Assembly (NCBI RefSeq): GCF_000293785.1 | Contig: NZ_AKZI01000113.1 | Coordinates: 1 to 63,126 of the forward strand | Direction: 5' to 3' | Source: Rhodovulum sp. PH10 | GTDB taxonomy: Bacteria > Pseudomonadota > Alphaproteobacteria > Rhizobiales > Xanthobacteraceae | DNA length: 63,126 bases | The notes under the pieces: generated by a model | The model's database searches: none | What the model was told of the DNA's origin: nothing | Seen by the model: only the letters and a program-made list of their open reading frames with translations | Made by a program: the position numbers and the translations under genes | In this document: positions 1 to 7,815 of the stretch, piece by piece | Numbering within the stretch: position 1 is the stretch's first letter | Layout: every line of letters starts with the position of its first letter

Positions 1-49
1 GCGGCTCCGGCGCAGCCCCGTCGGAGTTCCCAAACGGGCTCTGAGCGCG

Positions 50-124
50 TCAGCGCAGGCCGAGGAAGGACAGAATGGCGAGAACCACCACGACCAAGCC
101 GACGAGATAAATGATGCTGTTCAT
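50..124 (-). CDS. 24-residue single-pass membrane miniprotein
   Basis: This very short gene encodes 24 residues that are almost entirely one hydrophobic helix (MNSIIYLVGLVVVVLAILSF) ending in Leu-Arg. The start is supported by a strong AGGAGG ribosome binding site six bases upstream of the ATG on the minus strand. Longer readings of the same frame continue upstream as Arg-rich low-complexity sequence with no start signal, so I take the short form. Similar tiny membrane peptides are, as I recall, widespread in alphaproteobacteria with no assigned role. It is divergent from the gene at 483. Confidence 0.65.
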   Translation of the reverse strand: MNSIIYLVGLVVVVLAILSFLGLR

Positions 125-482
125 GCGTTGCCTCCTGCGCACGGGCCGCTCCCGCGCGGCCGAACGGAGGGACAACGGGGCATGATGGTGATGGTTCCTG
201 CGGCTGGAACTCGGGTGGCGGGGGCGAGAGACGGCCGTCGAGAGAGGCCGTGGCGAGAGGCGGTCGAGACGGTGGCCGTCGAGACGGCTGCCGCGTGATG
301 CGCCATCACGCGACGCGTCACCTCGTGAGGCGCACGCCGGCGGCGTGCTTAAGCATGCATGCGCGTTTTCCTTGACCGTGCGGGAGCGCCCGGGTAGCGA
401 AGATTTGGTTTGCTCGAAATTCGTTGATGCTCGGCCGCGTCCGCTTTTTCCGTGAGCCGGACGCTCCGAACGGAGAGACGTG
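125..482. other. Divergent intergenic region
   Basis: This 358-base gap separates the divergent miniprotein gene and the gene at 483, so it should hold promoters for both. An 11-base word GGCCGTCGAGA recurs between about 230 and 290. I see no RNA gene and no convincing -35/-10 pair. Confidence 0.4.
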
Positions 483-719
483 ATGCGTACCCTCTTCGCT
501 GTTCTGGTCGTCGTTCTTCTTCTCTTCACGCTGTCGCGGCTGCCTTATCCCGGCGCGCCCAAGATGCCGGCGGCGCCCAAGCCCGCACCCGCCGTGGCGG
601 CCGCACCGGCCGAGGAGCCCGCGCCGCCGCCGGCGCCGAAATACGTCACCACCCGCGAGTGCGCCCACGGCTATTTCGGCAGCCGGAGCTGCAAGGAAGT
701 GACCACCGTAAAACCCTGA
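483..719 (+). CDS. Small exported or membrane-anchored Pro/Ala-rich protein
   Basis: A 78-residue protein of unknown function. Residues 1-20 form a hydrophobic signal or anchor helix (MRTLFAVLVVVLLLFTLSRL). Residues 25-53 are an Ala/Pro linker. The C-terminal 25 residues hold two Cys (in REC and SCK) that could form a disulfide outside the cytoplasm. The ATG at 483 follows a GGAGAG site at good spacing; a GTG one codon earlier is also possible. It lies just before the terminase genes but on base composition and content looks like an ordinary host gene. Confidence 0.6.
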   Translation: MRTLFAVLVVVLLLFTLSRLPYPGAPKMPAAPKPAPAVAAAPAEEPAPPPAPKYVTTRECAHGYFGSRSCKEVTTVKP

Positions 720-834
720 CGCGGCCGCTTTTCCGCCCGCCGGGTTTTTCTTCGGCGCCGCATCTCGTGGGATCGCCCCGCCGGGCCGACCTCTCGGCCC
801 GCGGGCCTCGTTTTCGTTCAGCGCAAGCGACGCC

Positions 835-1380
835 ATGCCGGACACGCGACCGATCCGAACGCTCGCGGCCGACGAGCGCGCCGCCCTGCGCCGCGCCTAT
901 GAAACCGCCGGGACGACGCTGAAGGGCGTCGCAAAAGACTTCGGCGTCTCGCCGTCGAGCCTGACGCTCGTCGCCGAGCGGGAAGGCTGGCGGCGCGGCG
1001 GCACTGCGGCTTCGCGCCCGAAAAGCAAGCCGCCGCAGGCACGGGTCCGCAGACAAAAGAAACGCTCGATGGCCGACCGGCTGGAGCGGCTGCTCGCCAA
1101 AGAGATTTCCCGTGTCGAGGCGGTGCGCCGCGACGCCGCCGCGCCCGACGTCGCCGACGCCGAGCGCGTCGCCCGCACGCTCGAGCGCCTCACCGACACG
1201 CTGGGAAAAGTGCGCCGGCTGCGCGAGCCCGAGGCCCGGGAGCCCGATGACGATCTGCCCCGCGACATCGACGAGTTCCGTCGCGTGCTTGCGCGCCGCA
1301 TTGCGGAGCTCGTGCAGGACGAGGACGACGGCGCGGGTGCTGGAGGCGTTGAGCCCGGCGAGCCTGACGCGTCTGGCTGA
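835..1380 (+). CDS. GTA/phage small terminase-like protein with helix-turn-helix
   Basis: A 181-residue protein directly before, and overlapping, the large terminase gene. Residues 11-50 contain a helix-turn-helix stretch (LKGVAKDFGVSPSSLTLVAE) of the kind used by small terminases to bind packaging-site DNA. The rest is rich in Arg, Glu and Asp and probably helical, with repeated ERLxxxL heptad-like patterns between residues 80 and 130. In GTA clusters gp1 occupies this position. Its assignment rests mainly on position plus the HTH, since small terminases diverge fast. The last 44 bases overlap the GTG start of the large terminase, which suggests translational coupling. Confidence 0.6.
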   Translation: MPDTRPIRTLAADERAALRRAYETAGTTLKGVAKDFGVSPSSLTLVAEREGWRRGGTAASRPKSKPPQARVRRQKKRSMADRLERLLAKEISRVEAVRRDAAAPDVADAERVARTLERLTDTLGKVRRLREPEAREPDDDLPRDIDEFRRVLARRIAELVQDEDDGAGAGGVEPGEPDASG

Positions 1381-2614
1381 CGATTTTGCGATCTTTGCGC
1401 ATGCCCATCAGGAGCATCGCGACGCCGGCAACGACGGCACGCCCTGGACCACCTGGCTGGTGCTCGGCGGGCGGGGCGCCGGAAAAACCCGGCTCGGCGC
1501 CGAATGGGTGCGCGCGCTGGTCGGCGGCATTCCGCCCTGGGCGGACCACGCCTATGGCGCGCTGGCGCTGATCGGCGAGAGCGAGCGCGACGCTCGCGAC
1601 GTGATGGTGGAGGGGGCTTCGGGGCTGTTGAAGATCTCGCCGCCGCGCGAGCGGCCGGTGTGGATCGCCACGCGCCGCCGGCTGGAATGGCCGAACGGCG
1701 CGGTCGCCCAGATCTTTTCCGCGGAGGATCCCGACAGCTTGCGTGGCCCGCAGTTCGAGGCCGCCTGGTGCGACGAGCTGGCGAAATGGCGCCACGCCGA
1801 GGCGGCGTTCGACATGCTGCAGTTCGGGCTGCGGCTCGGGCCGTCGCCGCGCCAGATGATCACCACCACGCCGCGGCCGATCCCGCTGATCCGCCGGCTG
1901 ATCGCCGATCCGCGCACGCGGGTGACGCGGGCCGGCACCGCCGCCAACAGGGCGCACCTGTCGCCTGCCTTTCTGGAAACCGTGGTCGCGCGCTATGCCG
2001 GCACGCGGCTCGGCCGCCAAGAACTCGACGGCGAGCTGATCGAGGACCGTCCCGATGCGCTGTGGTCGCGCGGGCTTCTGGAGGCCTGCCGGATTTCTGC
2101 CGCGCCGCCGCTCGGCCGGATCGTGGTGGGGCTCGATCCGCCGGGCTCCTCGCGCCGCACGGCGGATGCCTGCGGCATCGTCGCCGCGGGCAGGGCCGAG
2201 GACGGCACGGTGTTCGTGCTGGAGGACGCGTCCGCAAACGGCCTCACGCCGTCCGCCTGGGCGGCGCGGGCGATCGCACTCTATCGCCGGCTCGCGGCCG
2301 ACGCGCTGATCGCCGAGACCAATATGGGCGGCGAGATGGTGAAGACCGTGCTGCGCGAGCTCGATGCCTCGGTGCCGGTCGTCGAGGTGCACGCGACGCG
2401 CGGCAAATGGGTGCGGGCCGAGCCGGTCGCCGCGCTCTACGAGCAGGGTCGGGTGAAGCATGTCGGCGCCTTCCCGGCGCTCGAGGACGAGATGTGCGAT
2501 TTCGGGCTCGACGGGCTGTCGTCGGGCCGCTCGCCCGACCGGCTCGACGCTTTGGTGTGGGCGGTGACGGCCTTGATGTCCGGCCGTGGCCGGCCGCGGG
2601 TGCGGCAGCTGTGA
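1337..2614 (+). CDS. Large terminase subunit (GTA gp2-like)
   Basis: The DNA-packaging motor of a GTA or tailed phage. It pumps DNA into a prohead and cuts it. The GTG at 1337 gives 425 residues, the usual GTA gp2 length; the frame stays open further upstream but that part is an Arg/Ser-rich shadow of the small terminase. Walker A (GGRGAGKT) is at about residues 44-51. A Walker B-like segment (FEAAWCDEL) is near residue 130, and the C-terminal nuclease domain opens with IVVGLDPPGSS carrying its metal-binding Asp. All motifs look intact. Oddly, no portal, prohead protease or capsid gene follows, although this motor docks on the portal. Confidence 0.9.
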   Translation: MLEALSPASLTRLADDFAIFAHAHQEHRDAGNDGTPWTTWLVLGGRGAGKTRLGAEWVRALVGGIPPWADHAYGALALIGESERDARDVMVEGASGLLKISPPRERPVWIATRRRLEWPNGAVAQIFSAEDPDSLRGPQFEAAWCDELAKWRHAEAAFDMLQFGLRLGPSPRQMITTTPRPIPLIRRLIADPRTRVTRAGTAANRAHLSPAFLETVVARYAGTRLGRQELDGELIEDRPDALWSRGLLEACRISAAPPLGRIVVGLDPPGSSRRTADACGIVAAGRAEDGTVFVLEDASANGLTPSAWAARAIALYRRLAADALIAETNMGGEMVKTVLRELDASVPVVEVHATRGKWVRAEPVAALYEQGRVKHVGAFPALEDEMCDFGLDGLSSGRSPDRLDALVWAVTALMSGRGRPRVRQL

Positions 2615-2638
2615 TGCTTTATACGAAGGGCGCGGGCA

Positions 2639-3430
2639 TCACGGCGCGGCCGGGCTGCCGACCGAACTGCCGAGTGCGCGGGCGGTGTCGACGATCCAGC
2701 CGCGGTAGCGGATCAGCGGCGTCACGCCGGTGAGCCCGCCGCAGCCGGCCGAGAGTTTTGGCCCGGTCGACCAGCTCACCACGCCGGCGATCGCCGGAGC
2801 GGCGCCGAGCGAAAAAACCGGTGCGCCGGAATCGCCGGTGCAGGCGCCGGCCCCCGGCCGCTCGCCCTTGGTCGCCGGATCCATCAAGCGGAGCTGCAAC
2901 GTGCCCGGCCTGCCGGTCGCGATCAGATCGGCGGCGCGCACGGTGCCGCCGCTGCGGCCGTCGCCGCGCACCGCGACGCCCATGCCGGCGACCGTGAACC
3001 TTTGGCCGACCGACAGCGTCTCGAGCCTTGCCAGCGGGGCCGGCGAAAAGGTCTCCGGCAGCGACGCCGCCGTCTTCATCAGCGCGACATCGGCGGTCGC
3101 CCGGTGCCCGAGCAGGCTTTTCATGTCGAAGCCGGGATGGCGGGCGATGGTCGCGACGTCGAGCAGCGTCGGCTGCCGCGCCGCGTCGAACGTCACCAGC
3201 TTGTAGTCGGAGCCCGGCTGCACGCAGTGCGCCGCCGTCAGCACGAGGTTTTTCGCGAGCACCGCGCCGGTGCAGGACGTGCCGTGCGAGCCGACGATCA
3301 GCACGACGTGGCGGGCGAGCGAAGCCGGCGCGTCGGCCGCGCCGACCATCGCGGCGGCGGGACGAGCCTGCGTCACGACGAGCGACACGAGCAGCGGAAG
3401 ACACAGCCGCGAGGCGGGGAGGGCGCGCAT
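2639..3430 (-). CDS. Secreted trypsin-like serine protease (S1 family)
   Basis: A 263-residue secreted chymotrypsin-fold protease. Residues 1-27 are a signal peptide ending in an Ala-rich cleavage site (RPAAA). The catalytic triad is complete: His68 in LTAAHC, Asp114 in ADVALMK and Ser201 in GDSGAPVF, and paired Cys surround them. An earlier in-frame ATG at 3472 would add 14 residues before the signal peptide. The gene lies on the strand opposite to the GTA genes, filling the 870-base interval between large terminase and head-tail connector. In known GTA clusters portal, prohead protease and capsid lie there. It is not a prohead protease, which has a different fold and no signal peptide, so I infer host-type cargo or a replacement. 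Confidence 0.88.
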   Translation of the reverse strand: MRALPASRLCLPLLVSLVVTQARPAAAMVGAADAPASLARHVVLIVGSHGTSCTGAVLAKNLVLTAAHCVQPGSDYKLVTFDAARQPTLLDVATIARHPGFDMKSLLGHRATADVALMKTAASLPETFSPAPLARLETLSVGQRFTVAGMGVAVRGDGRSGGTVRAADLIATGRPGTLQLRLMDPATKGERPGAGACTGDSGAPVFSLGAAPAIAGVVSWSTGPKLSAGCGGLTGVTPLIRYRGWIVDTARALGSSVGSPAAP

Positions 3431-3484
3431 GCGCGCGAGGAACCGCAGCCGGCCCGGCTTGTCAACATCCATCGGAAAAACCCC

Positions 3485-4054
3485 ATGGCCATGCTTCTCC
3501 AACCTCCCGCCGCGGAGCCCTTGTCGCTCGCCGAGGCAAAGCTCGTCCTGCGGGTGGAGCACGACACGGACGACGATTTGATCGCCACGTTGATTGCGGC
3601 GGCGCGCCGGCATGTCGAGGCGGTGACCCGGCGGGCGCTCCTCGTCCAGACTTGGCGGCTCGCCCGCGACGCCTGGCCCGCGAGCGGCCGGATCGCGGTG
3701 CTGCCGGCGCCCTTGCGCACGGTGGTCGCGGCACGGGTGTTCGACGCCGCCGGCACCGCTCGGGCGATCGACCCGGAGATTTTCACGCTCGACCCGACGA
3801 ACGCGCCCGGCGTGATCGCGGTGGCTCCGCACGTGCCGCGCGCGCCCGGCCGGCGCACCGCCGGCATCGAGATCGACGTTTCGGTCGGCTATGGCGAGAC
3901 CGCCGCCGAGGTGCCGGCGCCGCTCGTCCAGGCGGTGCGGATGCTGCTCGCTCATTGGTACGCGAACCGCGCGGTGGTCGCCGAGACGAGCGCCCAGCCC
4001 TTGCCGCTCGGCGTCGCCGCGCTGCTCGCGCCGTGGCGGGTGCTGTTGCCATGA
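3485..4054 (+). CDS. Head-tail connector protein (GTA gp6-like)
   Basis: A 189-residue protein resembling the phage gp6-like head-tail connector family (phiE125 gp8 type). It forms the ring below the portal that joins head and tail. The N-terminus shows the family pattern of a short hydrophobic start followed by SLAEAKLVLRVEHDTDDDLI and helices ending in RHVEAVTRRAL. The middle part carries beta-rich segments and the C-terminus another helix (LVQAVRMLLAHWYANR). The ATG at 3485 is chosen because upstream sequence belongs to the divergent protease promoter. The stop overlaps the ATG of the next gene. The presence of a connector without a portal gene nearby is unusual. Confidence 0.8.
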   Translation: MAMLLQPPAAEPLSLAEAKLVLRVEHDTDDDLIATLIAAARRHVEAVTRRALLVQTWRLARDAWPASGRIAVLPAPLRTVVAARVFDAAGTARAIDPEIFTLDPTNAPGVIAVAPHVPRAPGRRTAGIEIDVSVGYGETAAEVPAPLVQAVRMLLAHWYANRAVVAETSAQPLPLGVAALLAPWRVLLP

Positions 4055-4371
4055 TGCGCGATCCGGGACGCCTGAACCGCCGCCTCGTGCTGGAGGCGCC
4101 GGCCGAGACCGACGACGGCGCCGGCGGCGTCGTCCGCACATTTGCCGAGGTCGCCACGCTGTGGGCCGCGGTGACGCCGGTCTCCGCCACCCATGGCAGC
4201 GAGGCCGATGCACACGGTGCGACGGTCGCCTGGCGGATCGTGATGCGCGCGCCGCGCGAGATCACCACCCGCCATCGCCTCCGGCTCGGCGCCCGGATCT
4301 TGCGCGTGCTGGCGGTGCGCGATCCGGGTTTCGGCTTTCTCGAGATCGACGCCGAGGAGTGGACCGACTGA
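4051..4371 (+). CDS. Head-tail adaptor / head closure protein (GTA gp7-like)
   Basis: A 106-residue protein of the phage head-tail adaptor (head closure, SPP1 gp16-like) family, which seals the connector before the tail attaches. The opening RDPGRLNRRLVLEAPAE and the later TLWAAVTPVSA and RIVMRAP segments are typical of the family. The ATG overlaps the stop of the connector gene by one base (ATGA), which indicates coupling. An alternative start is the next codon, also ATG. It sits in the standard GTA order. Confidence 0.82.
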   Translation: MMRDPGRLNRRLVLEAPAETDDGAGGVVRTFAEVATLWAAVTPVSATHGSEADAHGATVAWRIVMRAPREITTRHRLRLGARILRVLAVRDPGFGFLEIDAEEWTD

Positions 4372-4437
4372 CGCGTTCGGCGTCGCCGCGCCTCGCACAC
4401 CACCGCTTCCTTCTCCACCAACCGAGGTGACAAAAAA

Positions 4438-4845
4438 ATGACAGAGGCCGCGGTGGCGCTGCGCAGCGCCGTGCGTTCCGCGCTCGTTGCCGACGGCGCG
4501 CTGGTCGCGCTGCTCGGCGGCGCGCGGGTTTTCGACGAGGTGCCGCGCGGCGCTTCGTTTCCTTATGTGACCCTCGGCGAGGCGCGGGTGACCGACTACG
4601 GCTCCGACGAGGCGCCGGCGACCGAGCACGCGCTGGTGCTGCATGCCTGGTCGCGCCAGGGCGGCCACCGCGAGGCGCATCTGATCGCCGGCGCGCTGCT
4701 GCAGGCGCTCGACGACGCCGACCTGTCGCTCGCCGGCCACCGGCTGATCAATCTGCGCTTCGCGCTCGCCGACGTGAGACGCGAGGCGGACGGCCTCACC
4801 CACCACGCCCAGGTGCGCTTTCGCGCCGTCACCTCGCCGGCGTGA
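4438..4845 (+). CDS. DUF3168 tail terminator-like protein (GTA gp8-like)
   Basis: A 135-residue DUF3168 family protein. Family members act as tail completion or terminator proteins at the head-proximal end of the tail tube. Visible hallmarks are AALRSAVRSALVAD near the N-terminus, RVFDEVPRGASFPYVTLGE in the middle and the helix REAHLIAGALLQALDDADLSL. A GAGGTGAC ribosome binding site lies before an A-rich spacer and the ATG. The gene keeps the GTA order between adaptor and major tail protein. Confidence 0.85.
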   Translation: MTEAAVALRSAVRSALVADGALVALLGGARVFDEVPRGASFPYVTLGEARVTDYGSDEAPATEHALVLHAWSRQGGHREAHLIAGALLQALDDADLSLAGHRLINLRFALADVRREADGLTHHAQVRFRAVTSPA

Positions 4846-4909
4846 CACGCCTCGCTTGGTGTGCCGCGCCGCGGCGAGCCGCTTTCGCAATACGCTTCGG
4901 AGAGCTGCC

Positions 4910-5317
4910 ATGACGGCCCAGAAAGGCAAGGATCTGCTGCTCAAGCTGGAGGAGGGCGGCAGCTTCGTGACGGTCGCCGGCCTGCGCTCGCGCCGCATCG
5001 CCTTCAACGCCGAGACGGTCGACACCACGCATGCGGAGTCGGTCGACCGCTGGCGCGAGCTTTTGGATGGCGCGGGCGTCAAGCGCGCCTCGCTGTCCGG
5101 CCGCGGCCTGTTCGTCGACGCGACGTCCGACGCCCTGCTGCGCGAAATCTTCTTCGAGGGGGCGGTGCGCACCTGGCGCGTGGTGATCCCGGACTTCGGC
5201 ACCGTCACGGGGCCGTTCCAGATCACCAGCCTGGAATTTGCCGGCGAGCACAATGGCGAGGTGACCTTCGAGCTGGCGCTCGAGTCGGCCGGCGCGCTCG
5301 CCTTCGCCGCGACGTGA
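4910..5317 (+). CDS. Major tail protein (GTA gp9-like, TP901-1 family)
   Basis: A 135-residue tail tube protein that would polymerise into the tube of a siphovirus-type tail. It opens with the family signature AQKGKDLLLKLEEGGSFVTV followed by AGLRSRRIAFNAETVDTT and ends in FELALESAGALAF. The ATG at 4910 follows GGAGAG; upstream codons of the same frame look like non-coding sequence. After this gene the GTA series is broken by about 4.8 kb of minus-strand genes before gp10 resumes at 10149. Confidence 0.87.
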   Translation: MTAQKGKDLLLKLEEGGSFVTVAGLRSRRIAFNAETVDTTHAESVDRWRELLDGAGVKRASLSGRGLFVDATSDALLREIFFEGAVRTWRVVIPDFGTVTGPFQITSLEFAGEHNGEVTFELALESAGALAFAAT

Positions 5318-5330
5318 GATCGCCGCGCCG

Positions 5331-5369
5331 GACAAGAAAAAGGACCGGGGCGAGACGCGCCCCGGTCCT
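5331..5369 (-). terminator. Intrinsic terminator between converging genes
   Basis: A perfect 12-base-pair stem (AGGACCGGGGCG, 5341-5352, with its complement at 5358-5369) encloses a 5-base loop. Read on the minus strand it is followed by TTTTCTTG, so it looks like a Rho-independent terminator for the DUF992 gene. It may also stop + strand transcription leaving the major tail gene, though no U-tract follows on that side. Confidence 0.8.
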
Positions 5370-5421
5370 GTCACGATACGGTCGTATCCGATCGTCGCCG
5401 TCGGCGGCGCCGGTCGTTCTC

Positions 5422-5892
5422 TCACTCGAGCGTCAGGCCGGTGATGCCGAGCGCCACATTGACGCCGACCACGTTCTGCAGCGCGAGCGGCTGCAGCGCG
5501 ATCCCGCGGGCCGGGCCGCCGAGCAGCTCGGTGCTGCTGCCGGCGCCGGCACCGATCGCCAGCGCGCTGCTGGTGCCGGTGTAGCGGCCGACCAGGCCGT
5601 GCCGCTGGATGCGGCGGGTCGGCGCCCAGACGCTCCAGGTGAGACGGCTGCCTTCGGTGATCCCGACGTCCAGGCCCACCCGCGAGATGGCGCCGTGATA
5701 GACCTCGCGGCGCCGGCTGTTGTTGGCCCGGAAGACACACCGCACCGGCTGCGTCGAGCCGACCACCAGCCCCACCGCGGGCGCCACCTCGCAGCTCAGA
5801 ACGCCGATGTTCATCGCCGACTGCGCCGCCGCCGGCAGCGGCGCGAGAAGCGCAGCCGCTGCGGCCACGAGAGCCACTTTCAACCGAGACAT
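5422..5892 (-). CDS. Exported DUF992 family protein
   Basis: A 156-residue DUF992 protein of unknown function. A signal peptide spans residues 1-24 (MSRLKVALVAAAAALLAPLP, then AAAQS). The mature part shows the family pattern: one Cys in GVLSCEVAPAVG, a second in VRCVF, then YHGAISRVGLDVGIT, a WSVWAP segment, Gly/Ala-rich stretches and a hydrophobic C-terminus. The two Cys may pair in the periplasm. It converges with the major tail gene and shares a terminator hairpin with it. DUF992 genes are ordinary chromosomal genes in rhizobia, so here it is best seen as non-GTA content within the GTA region. Confidence 0.85.
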   Translation of the reverse strand: MSRLKVALVAAAAALLAPLPAAAQSAMNIGVLSCEVAPAVGLVVGSTQPVRCVFRANNSRRREVYHGAISRVGLDVGITEGSRLTWSVWAPTRRIQRHGLVGRYTGTSSALAIGAGAGSSTELLGGPARGIALQPLALQNVVGVNVALGITGLTLE

Positions 5893-6228
5893 ATCCCCTC
5901 CGATCGATCCGGACACGCGCCGTCGCGACTCGCGACCGGCAAAAACGGATCGCTCCGGAGCTAAAATATCATCCTCGCAGGGAGTCAATGGACTGCGTGG
6001 CGGCGCGAGCGGCGAGACCCGTGAGGTGTTGCCGCCGTGCTCCGTCCGAGCCGATCGGCCGCATCTTGCCTTGGTTCGGGCACGATCCGGTGAAATGATG
6101 AGGTCCGCGACCATTGTTTTGTCGGCCGCCTCCTGCAGCGCCCGTGCTGTTTCGCGCGCACGGAGTTTGCTCGCGCAGGCGTCACGCGTGTGGTTCTCGT
6201 GCGTGAAAATTCACGCGCGCCGCGCGAC
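5893..6228. other. Intergenic region upstream of the DUF992 gene
   Basis: A 336-base gap between two minus-strand genes. It should carry the promoter of the DUF992 gene. A shortish AT-richer stretch (AAAATATCATCC, about 5960-5975) lies 70-80 bases before its start and could be part of that promoter. I see no hairpin or RNA gene. Confidence 0.35.
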
Positions 6229-7590
6229 TCATGCGCCGTTCGTGCAGTCCTTGCGCAGCATCGTCAGAAAACGGCCGACCTCGGCCTTCAGCCGCCCGCT
6301 CTGCTCCGACAGCGAGAGCGCCGCCTGATGCACGTCGCCGGCGGCCGTTCCGGTTTCCGCCGCGCGCGTGTTCACCTCGGTGATGTGGCCCGTCACCTGG
6401 GCGGCGCCGGCGGCGGCGTGCTGGATGTTGCGGGCGATCTCCTGGGTGGCGATGCCCTGCTGCTCGGCGGCGGCGGCGATCGCCCCGGTGATCTCGGAGA
6501 TGCGCAGGATGGTCGCGCCGATCTCCTTGATCGCGGCGACCGAGTCCTCGGTGGCGCTGCGCATCCCGGAGACGTGCGAGGCGATCTCCTCGGTCGCCTT
6601 GGCGGTCTGGGTGGCGAGCGCCTTCACCTCCTGCGCCACCACGGCGAAGCCCTTGCCGGCCTCGCCGGCGCGCGCCGCCTCGATGGTCGCGTTGAGCGCG
6701 AGCAGGTTGGTCTGGTCGGCCACGCTGCCGATCAGCTGGACGATGTCGCCGATGCGGCCGGCGGCCTGCGACAGCGCGGTGATGCGCGCGTCGGTCTTCT
6801 CCGCCTGGGCGACCGCCTCGCCGGCGATGCGGCTCGAGTCGTGAACCTGCCGGGTCACCTCGGCGACCGAGGAGGTCAGCTCCTCGGCGGCAGCGGCGAC
6901 CGAGCCGACATTGGTGGAGGCCTCCTCCGAGCCGGCGGCGACCGCCAGCGCGACCTCCTGGGTGTCGTCGGCGGTCTTGTCGAGCGTGCGCGACGCCCCT
7001 TCGAGGTGGCACGAGGCTTCGGCGACCGAATTGGCGATGCCGCCGATCTCGCGCTCGAAGGCGGCGGCGATGCGCTCCAGCGCATTCTGCTTGTCGCGCT
7101 CGCCGGCCTCCAGATAGACCGAGATCGCGAAGTCCATGTCGAGCATCGCCGCCTTGACGAAGGCGCCGAGCAGCTTCGCCTTCTTCTCGGCGCCGCGGCC
7201 GAACAGGCCGGACGGGATCGCGTGCTCGATCGTCGCGAGCAGGCGCACCGCGACGAAGGAGTAGCCGCCGATGTACCAGCGCGGCTCGAGACCGAGGGTG
7301 TTGTGCGCCTCGCCGATCCGCCGCACCGAGCGCACGTAGTCGTCGCTGAACTCGGCGGCCGCGATGGTGTCCCAATGCGCGAGCTGCTTGTCGCGGGCGT
7401 GCCGGATGTGGCGGTCGTCGCGGAACATCTTCGCCGCCGGCGGGTGGCGCTTCACCTGGCGGTAGAAGTCGTCGAGGATGCCGGGCAGATGGGCGGCGAT
7501 CAGCGGCCGAAGCTCGCGCAGCAGCGCGCGGGTCTCCGCGTCGATTTCCACGAACGCCAAACGCTCGTCGAGCTGGTGGGAAGCGGTCAT
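6229..7590 (-). CDS. Globin-coupled methyl-accepting chemotaxis protein (HemAT-like)
   Basis: A 453-residue soluble chemoreceptor. Residues 1-175 are a protoglobin-type sensor domain that should bind heme; His96 in IGEAHNTLG is the likely proximal heme ligand and Tyr/Trp residues follow in [10 protein letters not shown]. Residues 190-445 are the methyl-accepting signalling coiled coil, with the conserved hairpin tip [20 protein letters not shown]. There is no membrane segment and no CheR-binding pentapeptide at the C-terminus. By family analogy it senses oxygen or another gas and signals to CheA/CheW. The start at 7590 ([10 protein letters not shown]) is preferred to an ATG 17 codons upstream because the globin domain begins right after it. 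No chemotaxis core genes are in the window. Confidence 0.9.
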   Translation of the reverse strand: MTASHQLDERLAFVEIDAETRALLRELRPLIAAHLPGILDDFYRQVKRHPPAAKMFRDDRHIRHARDKQLAHWDTIAAAEFSDDYVRSVRRIGEAHNTLGLEPRWYIGGYSFVAVRLLATIEHAIPSGLFGRGAEKKAKLLGAFVKAAMLDMDFAISVYLEAGERDKQNALERIAAAFEREIGGIANSVAEASCHLEGASRTLDKTADDTQEVALAVAAGSEEASTNVGSVAAAAEELTSSVAEVTRQVHDSSRIAGEAVAQAEKTDARITALSQAAGRIGDIVQLIGSVADQTNLLALNATIEAARAGEAGKGFAVVAQEVKALATQTAKATEEIASHVSGMRSATEDSVAAIKEIGATILRISEITGAIAAAAEQQGIATQEIARNIQHAAAGAAQVTGHITEVNTRAAETGTAAGDVHQAALSLSEQSGRLKAEVGRFLTMLRKDCTNGA

Positions 7591-7815
7591 GTGCGGGAGT
7601 CCGTTGCCTCGGTCGTTCGCAGCCGCTCGAACTATCCGCAACTTCCGGTTAAATGAGCATTAAGTGCGAAGGTCTCTCGTTACTTATCTCGGGTTGTTCC
7701 GGCCCGGCCCGGCCGGTGTCGGGCCGTCCGGTCCTGCGATGGCGGCGCGCCCGCGAACGGTCGGCCCGCGGGACGCGGTGGCGATGACGCGGTGGCGATC
7801 CGGCCGCCGCCCGGA

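Noticed and set aside
1112-1336. N-terminal extension of the large terminase frame
   Set aside because: The translation is Arg/Ser/Thr-rich and lies over the small terminase in another frame. The GTG at 1337 gives the normal protein length.
3373-3867. A minus-strand 164-codon frame over the connector gene
   Set aside because: It overlaps the connector and the start of the protease; no domain, low-complexity shadow sequence.
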